Assembly (NCBI RefSeq): GCF_024506435.1 | Contig: NZ_JANIET010000002.1 | Location: 62,001-126,000, forward strand | Direction: 5' to 3' | Source of the DNA: Pantoea trifolii | GTDB lineage: Bacteria > Pseudomonadota > Gammaproteobacteria > Enterobacterales > Enterobacteriaceae | Length of the DNA: 64,000 nucleotides | Shown here: piece after piece, positions 36,842 through 46,500 of the stretch | How the letters are laid out: every line of letters starts with the position of its first letter | Numbering within the stretch: position 1 is the first letter of the stretch | Notes under the pieces: model-generated | The model's input: only the letters and a program-made list of their open reading frames with translations | What the model was told of the DNA's origin: nothing | Databases searched by the model: none | Program-made: the position numbers and the translations under genes

Positions 36842-37677
36842 CCTTTACTCCCGCCACTGGCAAGGCCGCTGACCAGCGTCTTTTGCAGCCAGATGGCAAT
36901 AAACAGCGGTGGCACCGACGCCAGAATGCCGACGGCAGCGATCAAGCCATCATCGGTGGCGCGCCCGGCGGTGAATCCGGCAATGGTGACCGGCAAGGTT
37001 TGTGCGGCGATGTTGCTGGTAAACAGCAGCGCATAGAAAAACTCGTCCCACGCCAGCAGCCAGCCAAACAGCGCGGCGGCCCCCAACACCGGCTTCGCCA
37101 GCGGCAGCGTAATGCGCAGCAGCACTTGCCAGACACGCAGCCCATCAAGGCGCGCCGCCTGTTCAATATCCTGCGGCAGCGTATCGAACTGGTTTTTCAG
37201 CATCCAGGTGAGGAATGGGAGAATCAGCGAGCAATACACGATAATCAATCCGGGCCGCGTGTTGAGCAGATCGAACTGCTGCAACAGGAAGTAGAGCGGC
37301 AGCACGAACGCCACCGGCGGCACCATATAGATAGCGAGTGAGGCGAATAGCCAGCCGTCGCGACCGCGATAGCGCGAGAAGCTGAACGCCGCCGGAATCG
37401 CCAGCAGCAAGCAGATGATTGTCGCGCCTGTGGCGACTAACAAACTGTTGCCGAGCGCATGCAGGAACAGCACGCCCGGCTGGCCTGGCTCCAGCGACAA
37501 CAGCTTGCCGTAGCGGGTGAAATCCCACTGGCGCGGCAGCCACTCGAGCGGCACGCGGGTGAGATCGCTGGCGGCGCTGACGCTCATCAAAAACAGCCAG
37601 CCCATCGGCGCTAGCACCGAGAACGCCACCAGCAGCGCGGCGGCGTATTTGCCAACATGGCGCATTTTAACCTTCAT
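36838..37677 (-). CDS. Carbohydrate ABC transporter permease (MalG-like)
   Basis: A 279-residue inner-membrane protein with six predicted segments. The EAA coupling loop is at QAARLDGLRVWQVLLRITLPLAKP in the C-terminal half. It overlaps the next permease by 11 bases and the kinase by 4, indicating one operon. Confidence 0.92.
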   Translation of the reverse strand: MKVKMRHVGKYAAALLVAFSVLAPMGWLFLMSVSAASDLTRVPLEWLPRQWDFTRYGKLLSLEPGQPGVLFLHALGNSLLVATGATIICLLLAIPAAFSFSRYRGRDGWLFASLAIYMVPPVAFVLPLYFLLQQFDLLNTRPGLIIVYCSLILPFLTWMLKNQFDTLPQDIEQAARLDGLRVWQVLLRITLPLAKPVLGAAALFGWLLAWDEFFYALLFTSNIAAQTLPVTIAGFTAGRATDDGLIAAVGILASVPPLFIAIWLQKTLVSGLASGGSKG

Positions 37678-38575
37678 GAGCGCTTCCTTTGCGGCGCTGC
37701 CGCCACAGTAACAACATGTATAGCGTGATCAGCACCGCGCACAGCAAGGTCATCAACATGGCGTAAGCCGCGCCGCTGCCGGCCCGCAAGTAGCTAAACG
37801 ACTCCTGATAAACGTAGAAACTCAGGGTTTTGGTGCTATCGACCGGCCCGCCGCGTGTCATCACGTAGATGATGTCGAAGATTTTGAAGGCGTCGATGGT
37901 GCGCAGAACCAGCGCCACGCTGAGTGGGCCAACAATCGCCGGGAAAGTGATGGCACGAAAACGCCGCCACGCCGACGCGCCATCCAGCCGTGCGGCTTCA
38001 AACAGATCGTCGGGAATCGATTGCAGTGCCGCCAGCACCAGCAAGGTCACCAGCGGATAGTTTTTCCAGATATCGGCAAACATCACCGCGTTGAGCGCCG
38101 AATCCGGCGAACCCAGCCAGCTGCGATAGCCATCAATGATGCCTAACTGCGTGAGCAGGGCGTTGATGCTGCCGTAATCCGGGTTGAAATTGAGACGCCA
38201 CATCATGGCGTTAACGATGGTTGGCAGCGCCCATGGCAGAATCACCAGCACGCGCAGCAGGTTGCGACCGGCGAATTTCTGGTTTAGCAACAGCGCTATC
38301 AGCACGCCGATCACGCCTTCAATTGCCACCGACACCACGGTGAAATAGAGCGTGCGCCACAGCGAACTGCGGAAATCCGCATCGGTGATGGCGAACAGAT
38401 AATTTTCAAAGCCAATCCAGCCCGGCGCTTCACCGCTGCCGATCAGGGCGGCATCGGTGAAACTCAGCCAGATGGTGCGTAACAGCGGCCATGCGGTGAG
38501 CAATAGCATCACCAACAACATGGGTGCCAGCAGCACCCATGCCTGCCGTTGTTCGCGTTGACGCAAACTCAGCAT
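37667..38575 (-). CDS. Carbohydrate ABC transporter permease (MalF-like)
   Basis: A 302-residue six-segment permease with EAA loop FEAARLDGASAWRRFRAITFPAI. It begins with the charged stretch LRQREQRQAWVLLAPMLLVMLLL. Forms the membrane channel with the MalG-like partner. Confidence 0.92.
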   Translation of the reverse strand: MLSLRQREQRQAWVLLAPMLLVMLLLTAWPLLRTIWLSFTDAALIGSGEAPGWIGFENYLFAITDADFRSSLWRTLYFTVVSVAIEGVIGVLIALLLNQKFAGRNLLRVLVILPWALPTIVNAMMWRLNFNPDYGSINALLTQLGIIDGYRSWLGSPDSALNAVMFADIWKNYPLVTLLVLAALQSIPDDLFEAARLDGASAWRRFRAITFPAIVGPLSVALVLRTIDAFKIFDIIYVMTRGGPVDSTKTLSFYVYQESFSYLRAGSGAAYAMLMTLLCAVLITLYMLLLWRQRRKGSAHEG

Positions 38576-38584
38576 TGTTGCCCC

Positions 38585-39832
38585 TTAGCGCAGACGCGCC
38601 GCACTCTTATCTACCGCTTGCAGCGCGGCATCTGGCGTTGCGCTGCCCACCAGCACCTGCTGCAACTGCTGCTGCAGCGTGTTGGAGAGACGCGAATAGT
38701 CGGCGGTTTCCGGACGCGACAGCATCACGTTAAGCGACTTATCCGCCGCCGCGATCAGGCTTTCCTGGTTTTTCAGCACCGCCGGATCCTGATACGAGCT
38801 TTTCCAGATCGGCAGACTCAGCGTGGCGTATTGGTTCTGTACCGGCTGTGAAGTCATGTAGCGAATGTATTGCCATGCCTGATCCGCGTGCGTGCTGCCT
38901 TTGGTGATGCCAAGGCCCATTGAACCATTTACCGCACCGAATTTACCCGGCGCATCGCCTGGCGCAGGAACAATGCCCACCTGACCGGCGACCTTACTTT
39001 GCTTCGGATCGTTGGCCATGTTGTACATATAGGTCCAGTTGAGCGCGAATGCCGCATCGCCGTTGGAGAAGGCTTTACGCACATCTTCTTCCAGATATTC
39101 GCGGGAAGCCGGATTGCTCAAGCCTTCATCCAATGAGCTTTTCATCAGCTTCACCGCTTGCAGCGAGGCCGGTGAGGAGAAATCGAGTTTGTCATTGTTA
39201 TAGAATTTGCCGCCAAAACCCGACACCAGCGTGGTGTAATCGCACACCAGCGCTTCGGCCTGCGACCAGCTCCATACCAGCGGATATTTCACGATGTTCT
39301 TCTGCTTGATGATGCGCGCGTCATCCATCACCTGCTGCCAGGTTTGCGGCGGGGTGGTGATACCGGCTTTCTCCAGCATCGCTTTGTTGTAATAGAGATA
39401 TTTGGTGTCGAGGATCCACGGCATGCCGAGGGTTTTGCCTTTGAACTCAACGGTGTTCATTGCGCCCGGGAAAATCTGCCCCTTTTCGTCGGCGCTGATG
39501 CGGCTGCTGACGTCCTGCAACAGATCGAACTTGGTGAATTCTGCCGGCCAGATGGCATCGAACAGCACCACATCGTAGCCGTTGCCGCCCGCGCCACGCG
39601 CCGCAACAATTTTGTCGTGCAGCGCTTCGTACGGTACAAACTCAAGATTAACCTGCACGTCCGGGTGCGCTTTCTGAAACTCCTGCGTCATGGCGCGGAT
39701 ATCATTTTCGCTATACGCCGCCTGCGTCATAAACAGCGCATTCAACGTGGTTGCTGCCGCTGCGTTGCCCACGCTGGCTAACAGAACCGCTGCAAAACAT
39801 CCTTTTATGACTGGGTTGAATCGGATTTTCAT
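38585..39832 (-). CDS. Carbohydrate ABC transporter solute-binding protein
   Basis: A 415-residue periplasmic protein (family 1 extracellular solute-binding). Signal peptide at residues 1-26 (KGCFAAVLLASVGNAAAA). The family's N-terminal TLNALFMTQAAYSENDIRAMTQEFQKAHPDVQVNLEF and Trp-rich sugar-contact regions (MPWILDTKYLYYN) are present. First gene of the operon, 9 bases before the permease. Confidence 0.92.
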   Translation of the reverse strand: MKIRFNPVIKGCFAAVLLASVGNAAAATTLNALFMTQAAYSENDIRAMTQEFQKAHPDVQVNLEFVPYEALHDKIVAARGAGGNGYDVVLFDAIWPAEFTKFDLLQDVSSRISADEKGQIFPGAMNTVEFKGKTLGMPWILDTKYLYYNKAMLEKAGITTPPQTWQQVMDDARIIKQKNIVKYPLVWSWSQAEALVCDYTTLVSGFGGKFYNNDKLDFSSPASLQAVKLMKSSLDEGLSNPASREYLEEDVRKAFSNGDAAFALNWTYMYNMANDPKQSKVAGQVGIVPAPGDAPGKFGAVNGSMGLGITKGSTHADQAWQYIRYMTSQPVQNQYATLSLPIWKSSYQDPAVLKNQESLIAAADKSLNVMLSRPETADYSRLSNTLQQQLQQVLVGSATPDAALQAVDKSAARLR

Positions 39833-39866
39833 GGTGTTTTCCGCCTTGATGCAAAAAGAGGGTGTT

Positions 39867-39895
39867 TTATTAAATCAATTTGATGGATTTAATAA
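39867..39895. promoter_or_regulatory. AT-rich palindrome upstream of the ABC operon
   Basis: TTATTAAATC (39867-39876) and GATTTAATAA (39886-39895) form perfect 10-bp arms around 9 bases, 35 bases before the binding-protein start. AT-rich symmetrical sites of this size suit ROK-family repressors, so it is a candidate site for the ROK protein at 48808-49977. Confidence 0.5.
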
Positions 39896-40020
39896 CGCGC
39901 ACAAGTTGTCAGATTGCTGCGGCTGACATCGGTTTGCTTATGCAATTGATGTGCCAGGGCATAAATCTCATTTGCCACTGAACACTACTTTGCACGGATT
40001 TTTACCGCTGTCATGTAAAC

Positions 40021-40049
40021 AGGTTGTAAATTGTGTGGCTGATCATAGA
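40021..40049 (+). repeat. Left direct repeat of the indigoidine/minimycin-type element
   Basis: Shares 27 of 29 bases with 48730-48758, same orientation: AGGTTGTAAA, one variable base, TGTGTGGC, one variable base, GATCATAGA. It sits between the ABC operon and the island's leftward operon terminator. The right copy contains a plausible promoter for the ROK gene, so the left copy may be a duplicate made on insertion. Confidence 0.7.
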
Positions 40050-40126
40050 AGTTGCTGTGACGTCGAATTTGCATAGCAGCCAGAGATTGGGGGGCCATTT
40101 CTTTTTTAGTTGCATTATTCTGGTGC

Positions 40127-40166
40127 AAAACAGCGCAGCACTGCGACTTTAGCGTGCACTGCGCTG
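40127..40166 (-). terminator. Intrinsic terminator of the island's leftward operon
   Basis: On the minus strand, CAGCGCAGTGC and GTGCTGCGCTG form a near-perfect stem followed by TTTT. It lies 43 bases after the small membrane protein gene. Confidence 0.65.
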
Positions 40167-40208
40167 GGATTCGGTCTCTTATGGTGGCCTGCGCGGCCAT
40201 CATCTTTG

Positions 40209-40469
40209 CTATTTGCTGAGACTGTGAGATCGATCAGAAAGTGATTTGCGATGCAGCATGCCAATTTCTCGTAACAGGAAGAGATAGAGGGCAGGCATGA
40301 TTAATATCATCGCTATCACATAGCCAAATTTATATTTCGCGGAAAGGCGTCCTTTTACACCATAAAAAATATGTTTCCCAGTAATAAAAAAAAGGATAAC
40401 CACATAGGCCGTGACGATATATCCCACCAGAAAATAGGCTGAAAGAAAATTTGAGATCAATGTCTGCAT
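40209..40469 (-). CDS. Small membrane protein of unknown function
   Basis: An 86-residue protein with two hydrophobic segments (about residues 8-32, SAYFLVGYIVTAYVVILFFI, and 48-66, YVIAMILIMPALYLFLL) and a charged C-terminus. I do not recognise a family. It is the last gene of the leftward operon with upp-like, pecM-like and HAD genes, 27 bases after the HAD gene, so it may be part of export or resistance. Confidence 0.65.
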   Translation of the reverse strand: MQTLISNFLSAYFLVGYIVTAYVVILFFITGKHIFYGVKGRLSAKYKFGYVIAMILIMPALYLFLLREIGMLHRKSLSDRSHSLSK

Positions 40470-40496
40470 AATAACCTCGGTGTTGTCTATTGGTAG

Positions 40497-41198
40497 TCAC
40501 ACAAGACTGACGAGAGCATTTTGCTGTTGATGGTATTGTTGGCAAAGTTGCACCACTTGAGTAAAGTCATGTGCTAATGAATTTGGCGAAGCAGTAAGCA
40601 AGGTTTTTTCATCGTGAATACCATAGGTCACTGCAATTGATTTACATCCCAAATGGTTCGCCATGAGAATGTCATGTGTGGTATCACCCACCATAATGGC
40701 TTGTGCATTGCTGGCGTTGAAAAAATCGAGGATTTTTTCCCCGGATTCTGGATGCGGTTTTTTTTGCTGCACTTCATCCGCACAGACAACAATATTAAAC
40801 AGTGAGGCGATGTGCGCCGCAGATAGTAAGGTATTGGCACTGTGAGAAAATTTATTGGTTGTCACCGATAAGCGCATTCCCAGGCGCTTAAGTGTCTCCA
40901 GTCCGTTAATCACACCGGGGAAGAGTAAAGATTGGGCAGCGGGAATAATGATGAGTTTAAATTGACGCTGATACTCTTCAACAGCTAATTCAACCAGATA
41001 ATTGTTCACGGGCAGTTGCATTAGTTGGGCAAAGGCTTGTTCCAATGGTAAGCCTATCGTCTGTCTGATTAACGCTTGCGGTAATTCTTTTAAATCCAAT
41101 GCGCGAAAAGCTGCATTAAATGTTAAAGGGATGGCCTGAGCGGTATCAAAAAGTGTTCCGTCGAGGTCAAACATAATAATAGTTTGAGGCGTATTCAT
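40497..41198 (-). CDS. HAD-family phosphatase (IndB-like)
   Basis: About 233 residues from ATG at 41198; the frame runs upstream but loses the family start. HAD motifs are complete: I DLDGTLFD (residues 11-18), II TTNK, III KPHPE with KKPHPESG, IV GDTTHD. The sequence resembles phosphoglycolate phosphatase-type HAD enzymes with a C1 cap. Indigoidine clusters carry a HAD phosphatase (IndB), and the minimycin cluster of Streptomyces a phosphatase domain reported as self-protective. A nucleotide 5'-phosphate substrate is inferred. Confidence 0.8.
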   Translation of the reverse strand: MNTPQTIIMFDLDGTLFDTAQAIPLTFNAAFRALDLKELPQALIRQTIGLPLEQAFAQLMQLPVNNYLVELAVEEYQRQFKLIIIPAAQSLLFPGVINGLETLKRLGMRLSVTTNKFSHSANTLLSAAHIASLFNIVVCADEVQQKKPHPESGEKILDFFNASNAQAIMVGDTTHDILMANHLGCKSIAVTYGIHDEKTLLTASPNSLAHDFTQVVQLCQQYHQQQNALVSLV

Positions 41199-41232
41199 TG
41201 ATTGTCTCTCAATACAAAAAGCTAACTGAAAA

Positions 41233-42138
41233 TTAATGGCCCAGCTTTCTTTGTGGTAAAGCGACAGGTGATTGGGATTTATCATGACGCGGACGAGCCA
41301 GATAAATAGCCGTAACAATCGCTACACATCCCACCAGCTGTAAATGGGTGAATGTTTGGCCGAGGATTAAATAGCCCAGCACACAAGCCGACAAAGAGCT
41401 CATAAAACCCAGGAAAGAAGTGGTAACCGGCGGTAGTTTTTCAATGCCACGGAACCAGACAAAGTAGCCAAACACGCCGCCCGCCAGACTTAACCAGCCG
41501 TAGCCAATAATATTGGTTAGCGTAAGTTGAGAAGGGAACGTTTCCAGCCAAAGCGCTGCAGGCAATAACATTAAACCGCCTAGCGTCAATTGCCAGCCGG
41601 TAAATGCCAGTAAAGACATATTGGCTGGTCGTCCCCAATGCTTGGTGAGCAAAATGCCCATCGCCATGCTGGTGGTGCCAACTAATCCAACCATAATTCC
41701 CTGCGTATTAAGCTGAACGGCGCTGTTTAACACCAGTAGCCCAATGCCAGCCACACCAACCAGCGCGGAAAACACATGCATAATGCTGAGCTTATGCCGG
41801 AACACCAATGCGCCAATAACCATAACAATGATTGGCTGGCAGGACATCACCAGTGATGCCAGACCACCAGGCAAAAAATAAGCGGCGGCAAACAGGCAGT
41901 AAAAAAACAGGCCAATATTAAGAAATCCTAACGCCGCCATTTTTAGCCACCAAACGCCGTAAGGTCGCACGCGGCAAAACAGCAATAAAATAATGCCGGC
42001 TAATAACGCCCTGATAACCGAGGCCAGTAAGGGCATATTGGCCGGTAAGGTCTGCGTCGTCACAATATAGGTACTGCCCCAAATGATCGGCGCCAGCGCA
42101 GTGATCATAATGTTTATTAGCGTGGCAAACTTATTCAT
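41233..42138 (-). CDS. PecM-like EamA/DMT exporter
   Basis: About 301 residues from ATG at 42138, ten membrane segments in two EamA repeats. LAPIIWGSTYIVTTQTLPAN and MPLLASVIRALLAGIILL at the N-terminus are characteristic of PecM, the exporter linked to PecS and indigoidine efflux in Dickeya. It overlaps the upp-like gene by 8 bases. Likely exports indigoidine or a related nucleoside. Confidence 0.85.
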   Translation of the reverse strand: MNKFATLINIMITALAPIIWGSTYIVTTQTLPANMPLLASVIRALLAGIILLLFCRVRPYGVWWLKMAALGFLNIGLFFYCLFAAAYFLPGGLASLVMSCQPIIVMVIGALVFRHKLSIMHVFSALVGVAGIGLLVLNSAVQLNTQGIMVGLVGTTSMAMGILLTKHWGRPANMSLLAFTGWQLTLGGLMLLPAALWLETFPSQLTLTNIIGYGWLSLAGGVFGYFVWFRGIEKLPPVTTSFLGFMSSLSACVLGYLILGQTFTHLQLVGCVAIVTAIYLARPRHDKSQSPVALPQRKLGH

Positions 42139-42796
42139 GATGCACGCCCGGATAAGTGCCAAAGTAGCGATCGCCAAAATCACCAATACCAGGCCGCATA
42201 AAGGCAGAATCCGTCATCCCTTTTTCAATCGATGATGTGATGATGGTCAAATCGGGCCAGGTTTCGACCAGGCGCTGAATACCCGCAGGGGAAGCAAGCA
42301 CGTTGACTACGATCATATTCTCAATGGCAACGCCACTCTCTTTGAGAATATCAATCGCTTTCAGGAGCGAACCGCCGGTAGCCAGCATCGGCTCGAAAAG
42401 CATGACGCTCATGCCAGCAATACCTGCAGGTAAATGTGAATAAAGATAGTGCGGAAGTTTCGACTCTTTATCGCGCTGAATAAGGATCTTACCGATAGGT
42501 TGATGCGGAAACATGGCGCGGAACTCACTCTCCATGCTTTCACCCGCTCTAATCACGGATACCCCACAGACATCACGGACAAGTGCCTTACCCGTAAAAG
42601 GATCACCTATTGGCGTGGTCACTGTCTCATCAGAGTAGGGCAAGTGCTGTGCGGCGCTTTGCAGCAGCAAACGTATCACCTGATTTGCATGGTGTGTGAA
42701 GGTGTTCAGGTTGGCCGAACGATTACGCATACTGAGATGTAAATGGGATAGCCAGGCAGAATCGGGTAACACGTGAACGTTGGGCAGTGTTGACAT
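42131..42796 (-). CDS. Uracil phosphoribosyltransferase-like protein
   Basis: A 221-residue type-I phosphoribosyltransferase. PRPP loop FEPMLATGGSLLKAIDIL near residue 133 (usual UPRT reads DPMLATGGS), RAGESMESEFRAMFPHQPIG near 83 and uracil-site GIGDFGDRYFGT at the C-terminus. First gene of the leftward operon, divergent from the MarR gene. It is presumably a second copy, as the housekeeping upp normally sits with uraA or purM. In the minimycin cluster a UPRT (MinD) is reported as part of self-resistance. Confidence 0.85.
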   Translation of the reverse strand: MSTLPNVHVLPDSAWLSHLHLSMRNRSANLNTFTHHANQVIRLLLQSAAQHLPYSDETVTTPIGDPFTGKALVRDVCGVSVIRAGESMESEFRAMFPHQPIGKILIQRDKESKLPHYLYSHLPAGIAGMSVMLFEPMLATGGSLLKAIDILKESGVAIENMIVVNVLASPAGIQRLVETWPDLTIITSSIEKGMTDSAFMRPGIGDFGDRYFGTYPGVHHE

Positions 42797-42861
42797 AGGT
42801 CAGTCCTATTGATCCTTGAGAAACAGTAATAGAGTGATAAGATGAATATATCTTTCACGAT

Positions 42862-42883
42862 AGTATCTTTTTAAAAAGATACT
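42862..42883. promoter_or_regulatory. Perfect palindromic MarR/PecS-type operator
   Basis: AGTATCTTTTT followed directly by its reverse complement AAAAAGATACT, 22 bp in all, lies between the divergent upp-like and MarR-like genes. The same TATCTTT/AAAGATA arms recur at 43510-43527 before the NRPS gene. Confidence 0.75.
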
Positions 42884-42947
42884 CATTAAAAAGATAAACA
42901 CAACTATAATTCATTTTCAAGTCTCTTTTTCTTTTATGAGGAACACC

Positions 42948-43433
42948 ATGCAGTATGACCATGTAGACAGATTACTCGTCCAGTGGCTGCAACAACGCCC
43001 CGATTTGGATTGTTCACCCATGGGCGTGCTTGGCCGCATCAGCCGCATGAGCAGAATTGTTGATAAAAAGCTCGATAAAACATTTAAAAACAACGATCTG
43101 AGCGCTATCGAGTTTGATATTCTGGCGGCGCTCAGGCGGTTCAATTCGCTGACGACACCTACAGAACTCTACCAAACATTGATGTTGTCCTCTGGGGCGA
43201 TGAGTACAAGGGTTGAGCAGTTGGTTCAGCGTGATTTAATTGAAAGGATTTACAGCGAAGAAGATCGTCGGAGCTGTAACTTGAGCCTGACAAAAAAAGG
43301 GAAGTCATTGATAGATAAAGCTATATCAGAACATGTCGCCAATGAAGATGAGATTCTGAATCCGTTAAGTCAAGAGCAGCGAGAACAATTGGCATCGCTG
43401 TTACGTAGCTGGTTATTAGCTAACGAAAAGTAG
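42948..43433 (+). CDS. PecS-like MarR-family regulator
   Basis: About 161 residues from ATG at 42948 (GAGG upstream). MarR winged helix at about residues 50-110 (SAIEFDILAALRRFNSLTTPTELYQTLMLSSGAMSTRVEQL, EEDRRSCNLSLTKKGKSLID). The N-terminus VQWLQQRPDLDCSPMGVLGRI and C-terminal AISEHVANEDEILNPLSQEQRE closely resemble Dickeya PecS, which represses indigoidine genes. It lies between both island operons with palindromic sites at each promoter. Confidence 0.85.
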   Translation: MQYDHVDRLLVQWLQQRPDLDCSPMGVLGRISRMSRIVDKKLDKTFKNNDLSAIEFDILAALRRFNSLTTPTELYQTLMLSSGAMSTRVEQLVQRDLIERIYSEEDRRSCNLSLTKKGKSLIDKAISEHVANEDEILNPLSQEQREQLASLLRSWLLANEK

Positions 43434-43509
43434 TTCCGATACCGGCCTGACTCCAGGCCGGTTAATCCCTTCATTGACCTTTTTCCCGGCATAATTCCTC
43501 TTTAAGAAA

Positions 43510-43527
43510 TATCTTTCCAAAAAGATA
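43510..43527. promoter_or_regulatory. MarR/PecS-type operator over the NRPS promoter
   Basis: TATCTTT-CCAA-AAAGATA, followed by a half site AAAAGTATCTTTT at 43547-43559. The first abuts the -35 box and the second covers the -10 box of the promoter below. Confidence 0.7.
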
Positions 43528-43528
43528 C

Positions 43529-43556
43529 TTGACTTTGCTAACTGCAAAAGTATCTT
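43529..43556 (+). promoter_or_regulatory. Probable promoter of the NRPS operon
   Basis: TTGACT (43529-43534), 16-base spacer, TATCTT (43551-43556). Transcription would start near 43563, which argues for the ATG at 43594 as the NRPS start and against the in-frame GTG at 43561. Confidence 0.6.
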
Positions 43557-43593
43557 TTGTGTGAACTATAACTGCTGGGAATATTACATTATC

Positions 43594-46500
43594 ATGACGG
43601 TCAAAGCCCCAATATCGCCTGCTGTTTCAGAATCCTTTTTAGAACGTAGTCATAGCAGTCACTCAGTAAGTTTATTCGCCATGCTTGAAACCCATGCGCG
43701 CCATTTCCCTGAGCAAATTGCGGTCAAAGATGCGCAAAACTCATTGAGTTATCGTCATTTTTTTCAGCAGATTTGGAGCAATGGAAAGAAACTCAACGCG
43801 TTGATTGATACCGAATTGCAGTACATCGGACTTTATTGTGAACCTTCGGTTGAGATGATTTGCGGCGCATGGAGCATTCTCGCGGCTGAGCGCGCCTACC
43901 TGCCGCTGGCACCGGATTATCCTGCCGATCGTCTGCGCTATATGATCGAGGATTCGGGCATCAAGATGGTACTTACCCAGCCGCATCTTAAGGCGCAACT
44001 CGCTACGATGGTGACAGAAGAGATTACTATCATCACGCTGGATGACCTTCAGGCCAGTGCCGCAGCCACTGTTCCTCGCCACCCGTGCCACCACCGGGAG
44101 CGGCTAGCCTATATGATCTATACATCGGGTAGCACCGGTAAACCAAAAGGCGTGATGGTGAGCTATGCGAATATTTCTCACCAGATGGCCTGGCTAAAAA
44201 GTCAGTTTGGTTTTGACCACAATGACCGCATTTTGCAGAAAACCCCGGCCAGTTTTGATGCCGCACAGTGGGAAATTCTGGCACCGGCCTTTGGTAGCCA
44301 GGTGATTATGGGTCCAAAGGATTGCTATCGGGATCCGGATGCATTGATCAACACCCTCATTAGCGAGCAGGTGACAGTGTTGCAATCTGTACCCACGTTG
44401 TTGCAGGCACTGGTCGAACACCCCCTTTTCCAGGACTGCTGTGCGTTAAAGCACGTATTTAGTGGCGGTGAGATTCTGACTCGCAATCTGGCGCAGGCGT
44501 TTTTCCAGCGTTTACCGCACGCTGCATTGACCAATTTGTATGGTCCAACCGAATGCACCATCAACGCGTCGAGTTTTACGCTGGATCCTGAGTTGATCGC
44601 TGCTTATCCCGATGCCATCGCCATTGGTAAACCTGCGGCCAATACGCTTTATCATGTGCTTAATCCCGCGGGTGAACCTGTCGTGCCGGGTGAAACGGGT
44701 GAACTCTATATTTCTGGTTTGCAGGTCGCTAAAGGCTACTATCAGCGACCTGAACTCACCGATGAAAAATTCCTGCCGAATCCCAGAAAAATAATGGCAG
44801 GTCACGATCGCTTATACAAAACTGGCGATTTAGTTCGTCAGGATCCGAATGGTAATACCCACTTTGTGGCGCGCGTGGATAATCAGATCAAGCTACGCGG
44901 TTATCGGGTAGAACTGGATGAGATTCGCCTGGCAATTGAAAATCATCACTGGGTAAAAACAGCGGCGGTTGTGGTTCAACAAGATCCGCGCTCGGGTTAT
45001 CAGACGTTGGTCGCCTGTGTTGAGCTGGACAAACGCCAGGCGGCGCTGATGGATCAAGGCAATCACGATCGTCACCATCTCTCTAAATCGAGTAAGTTGC
45101 AGGTGAAAGCGCAGTTGTCCAATGCGGGTTGCCGAATGTTATCAACGGCCCAATTATCCAGTAGCATCACGCTGCCTTATATCGCTTCAGACCATCAACA
45201 GCGCACGACGGCGTTTGGTCGTAAAACCTATCGTTTTTTTGACGGCGAACCGTCGCTGACGCGCCAGGATTTAATCGATCTTTTACAACGTCAGCCCATA
45301 GAGAGCTGCACAGATGAAAATCTCGCGACGCTCACGCTGGATAAACTGGGCAAGCTGTTACGCAATTTTGGGCAATTTGTTAGTGATGAGCGGTTATTAC
45401 CCAAATACGCCTATGCATCGCCGGGCGCACTCTACGCCACACAACTTTACCTGGAATTAAAGGGTTGTGCCGGATTACCCCCCGCGATCTATTACTACCA
45501 TCCTGTTCATCACTGCTTGCTGCCTATTGCCTCATTGCAACCGACAAAGGATCCCGTTTTCCGGCTGCATTTTGTCGGTAATCGACAGGCGATTGAGCCG
45601 GTTTATAAAAATAATCTGCGTGAAGTACTGGAGATGGAAACTGGTCACATGCTCGGTCTTTTTGACGAGTTGCTGCCCGAATTGGGGCTTCATGTACATC
45701 AGGCCGCACTGTTACGCGGCGCATTACCTGAGTGGTATCAAGGCAGCCACGATGACGATTATCTGGGTTGCTACGTCGTTGATCATCAACCGGTTGCAGC
45801 GAGCCGCGTGCAACCTGAACTCTATTTACAAATGCAGCAGCCGCTCCCGGACTTAGATGCCGGACTTTATCAGTACCAGGCAGGTGAATTGCATTTCCTT
45901 TCGACCAGCATGTTGCAGAAAAGGGATGTCATCGCGATTAATCAAAGGGTGTTTGACCGTGCGCAGTTCGGAATTAGTGTGGTGTGTAATGGCGGCGATC
46001 GTGAAGAACATTACATCCTTGCGGGTCGTGAAATGCATCGTTTACAAGCGAATAAACAACGGTTGGGCCTGATGTCATCCGGCTACAGCTCGAAAAGTAA
46101 TAACGACTTGCCTGCCGCGATAAGCATGCGTGCAATTTTGGCGGAACAGCAACTGCCTATGGAAAGCCTCTATTTTTGCGTGGGAGGGCCAATCAGCCAG
46201 GCGCAGTTTCTGCATCAGGGAATGAATGAGGATCGCATTCATATGCAGGGTCCAGTTGAATTACTCAAGGAAGACCTGGCGGCACAGCTGCCAAAATATA
46301 TGATCCCGAATAAAGTGATCATCCTGGATAATCTCCCGCAGACGGCCAGTGGCAAAGTTGACCATCAGGCACTGAAAGCGCTTCCAGAATTAACGCATAC
46401 AGACGATGGGCAAGAGAGGGTGCCGCTTAAATCCGCGACCGAAAAGAAAATTGCCGAAATTTGGTGCGCGGTAATGAAATGGGAAGCGGTATTTGCCACG

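Noticed and set aside
43561..43593. GTG at 43561 as the NRPS start
   Set aside because: It lies at or before the predicted transcription start and has no ribosome site; ATG 43594 fits the promoter.
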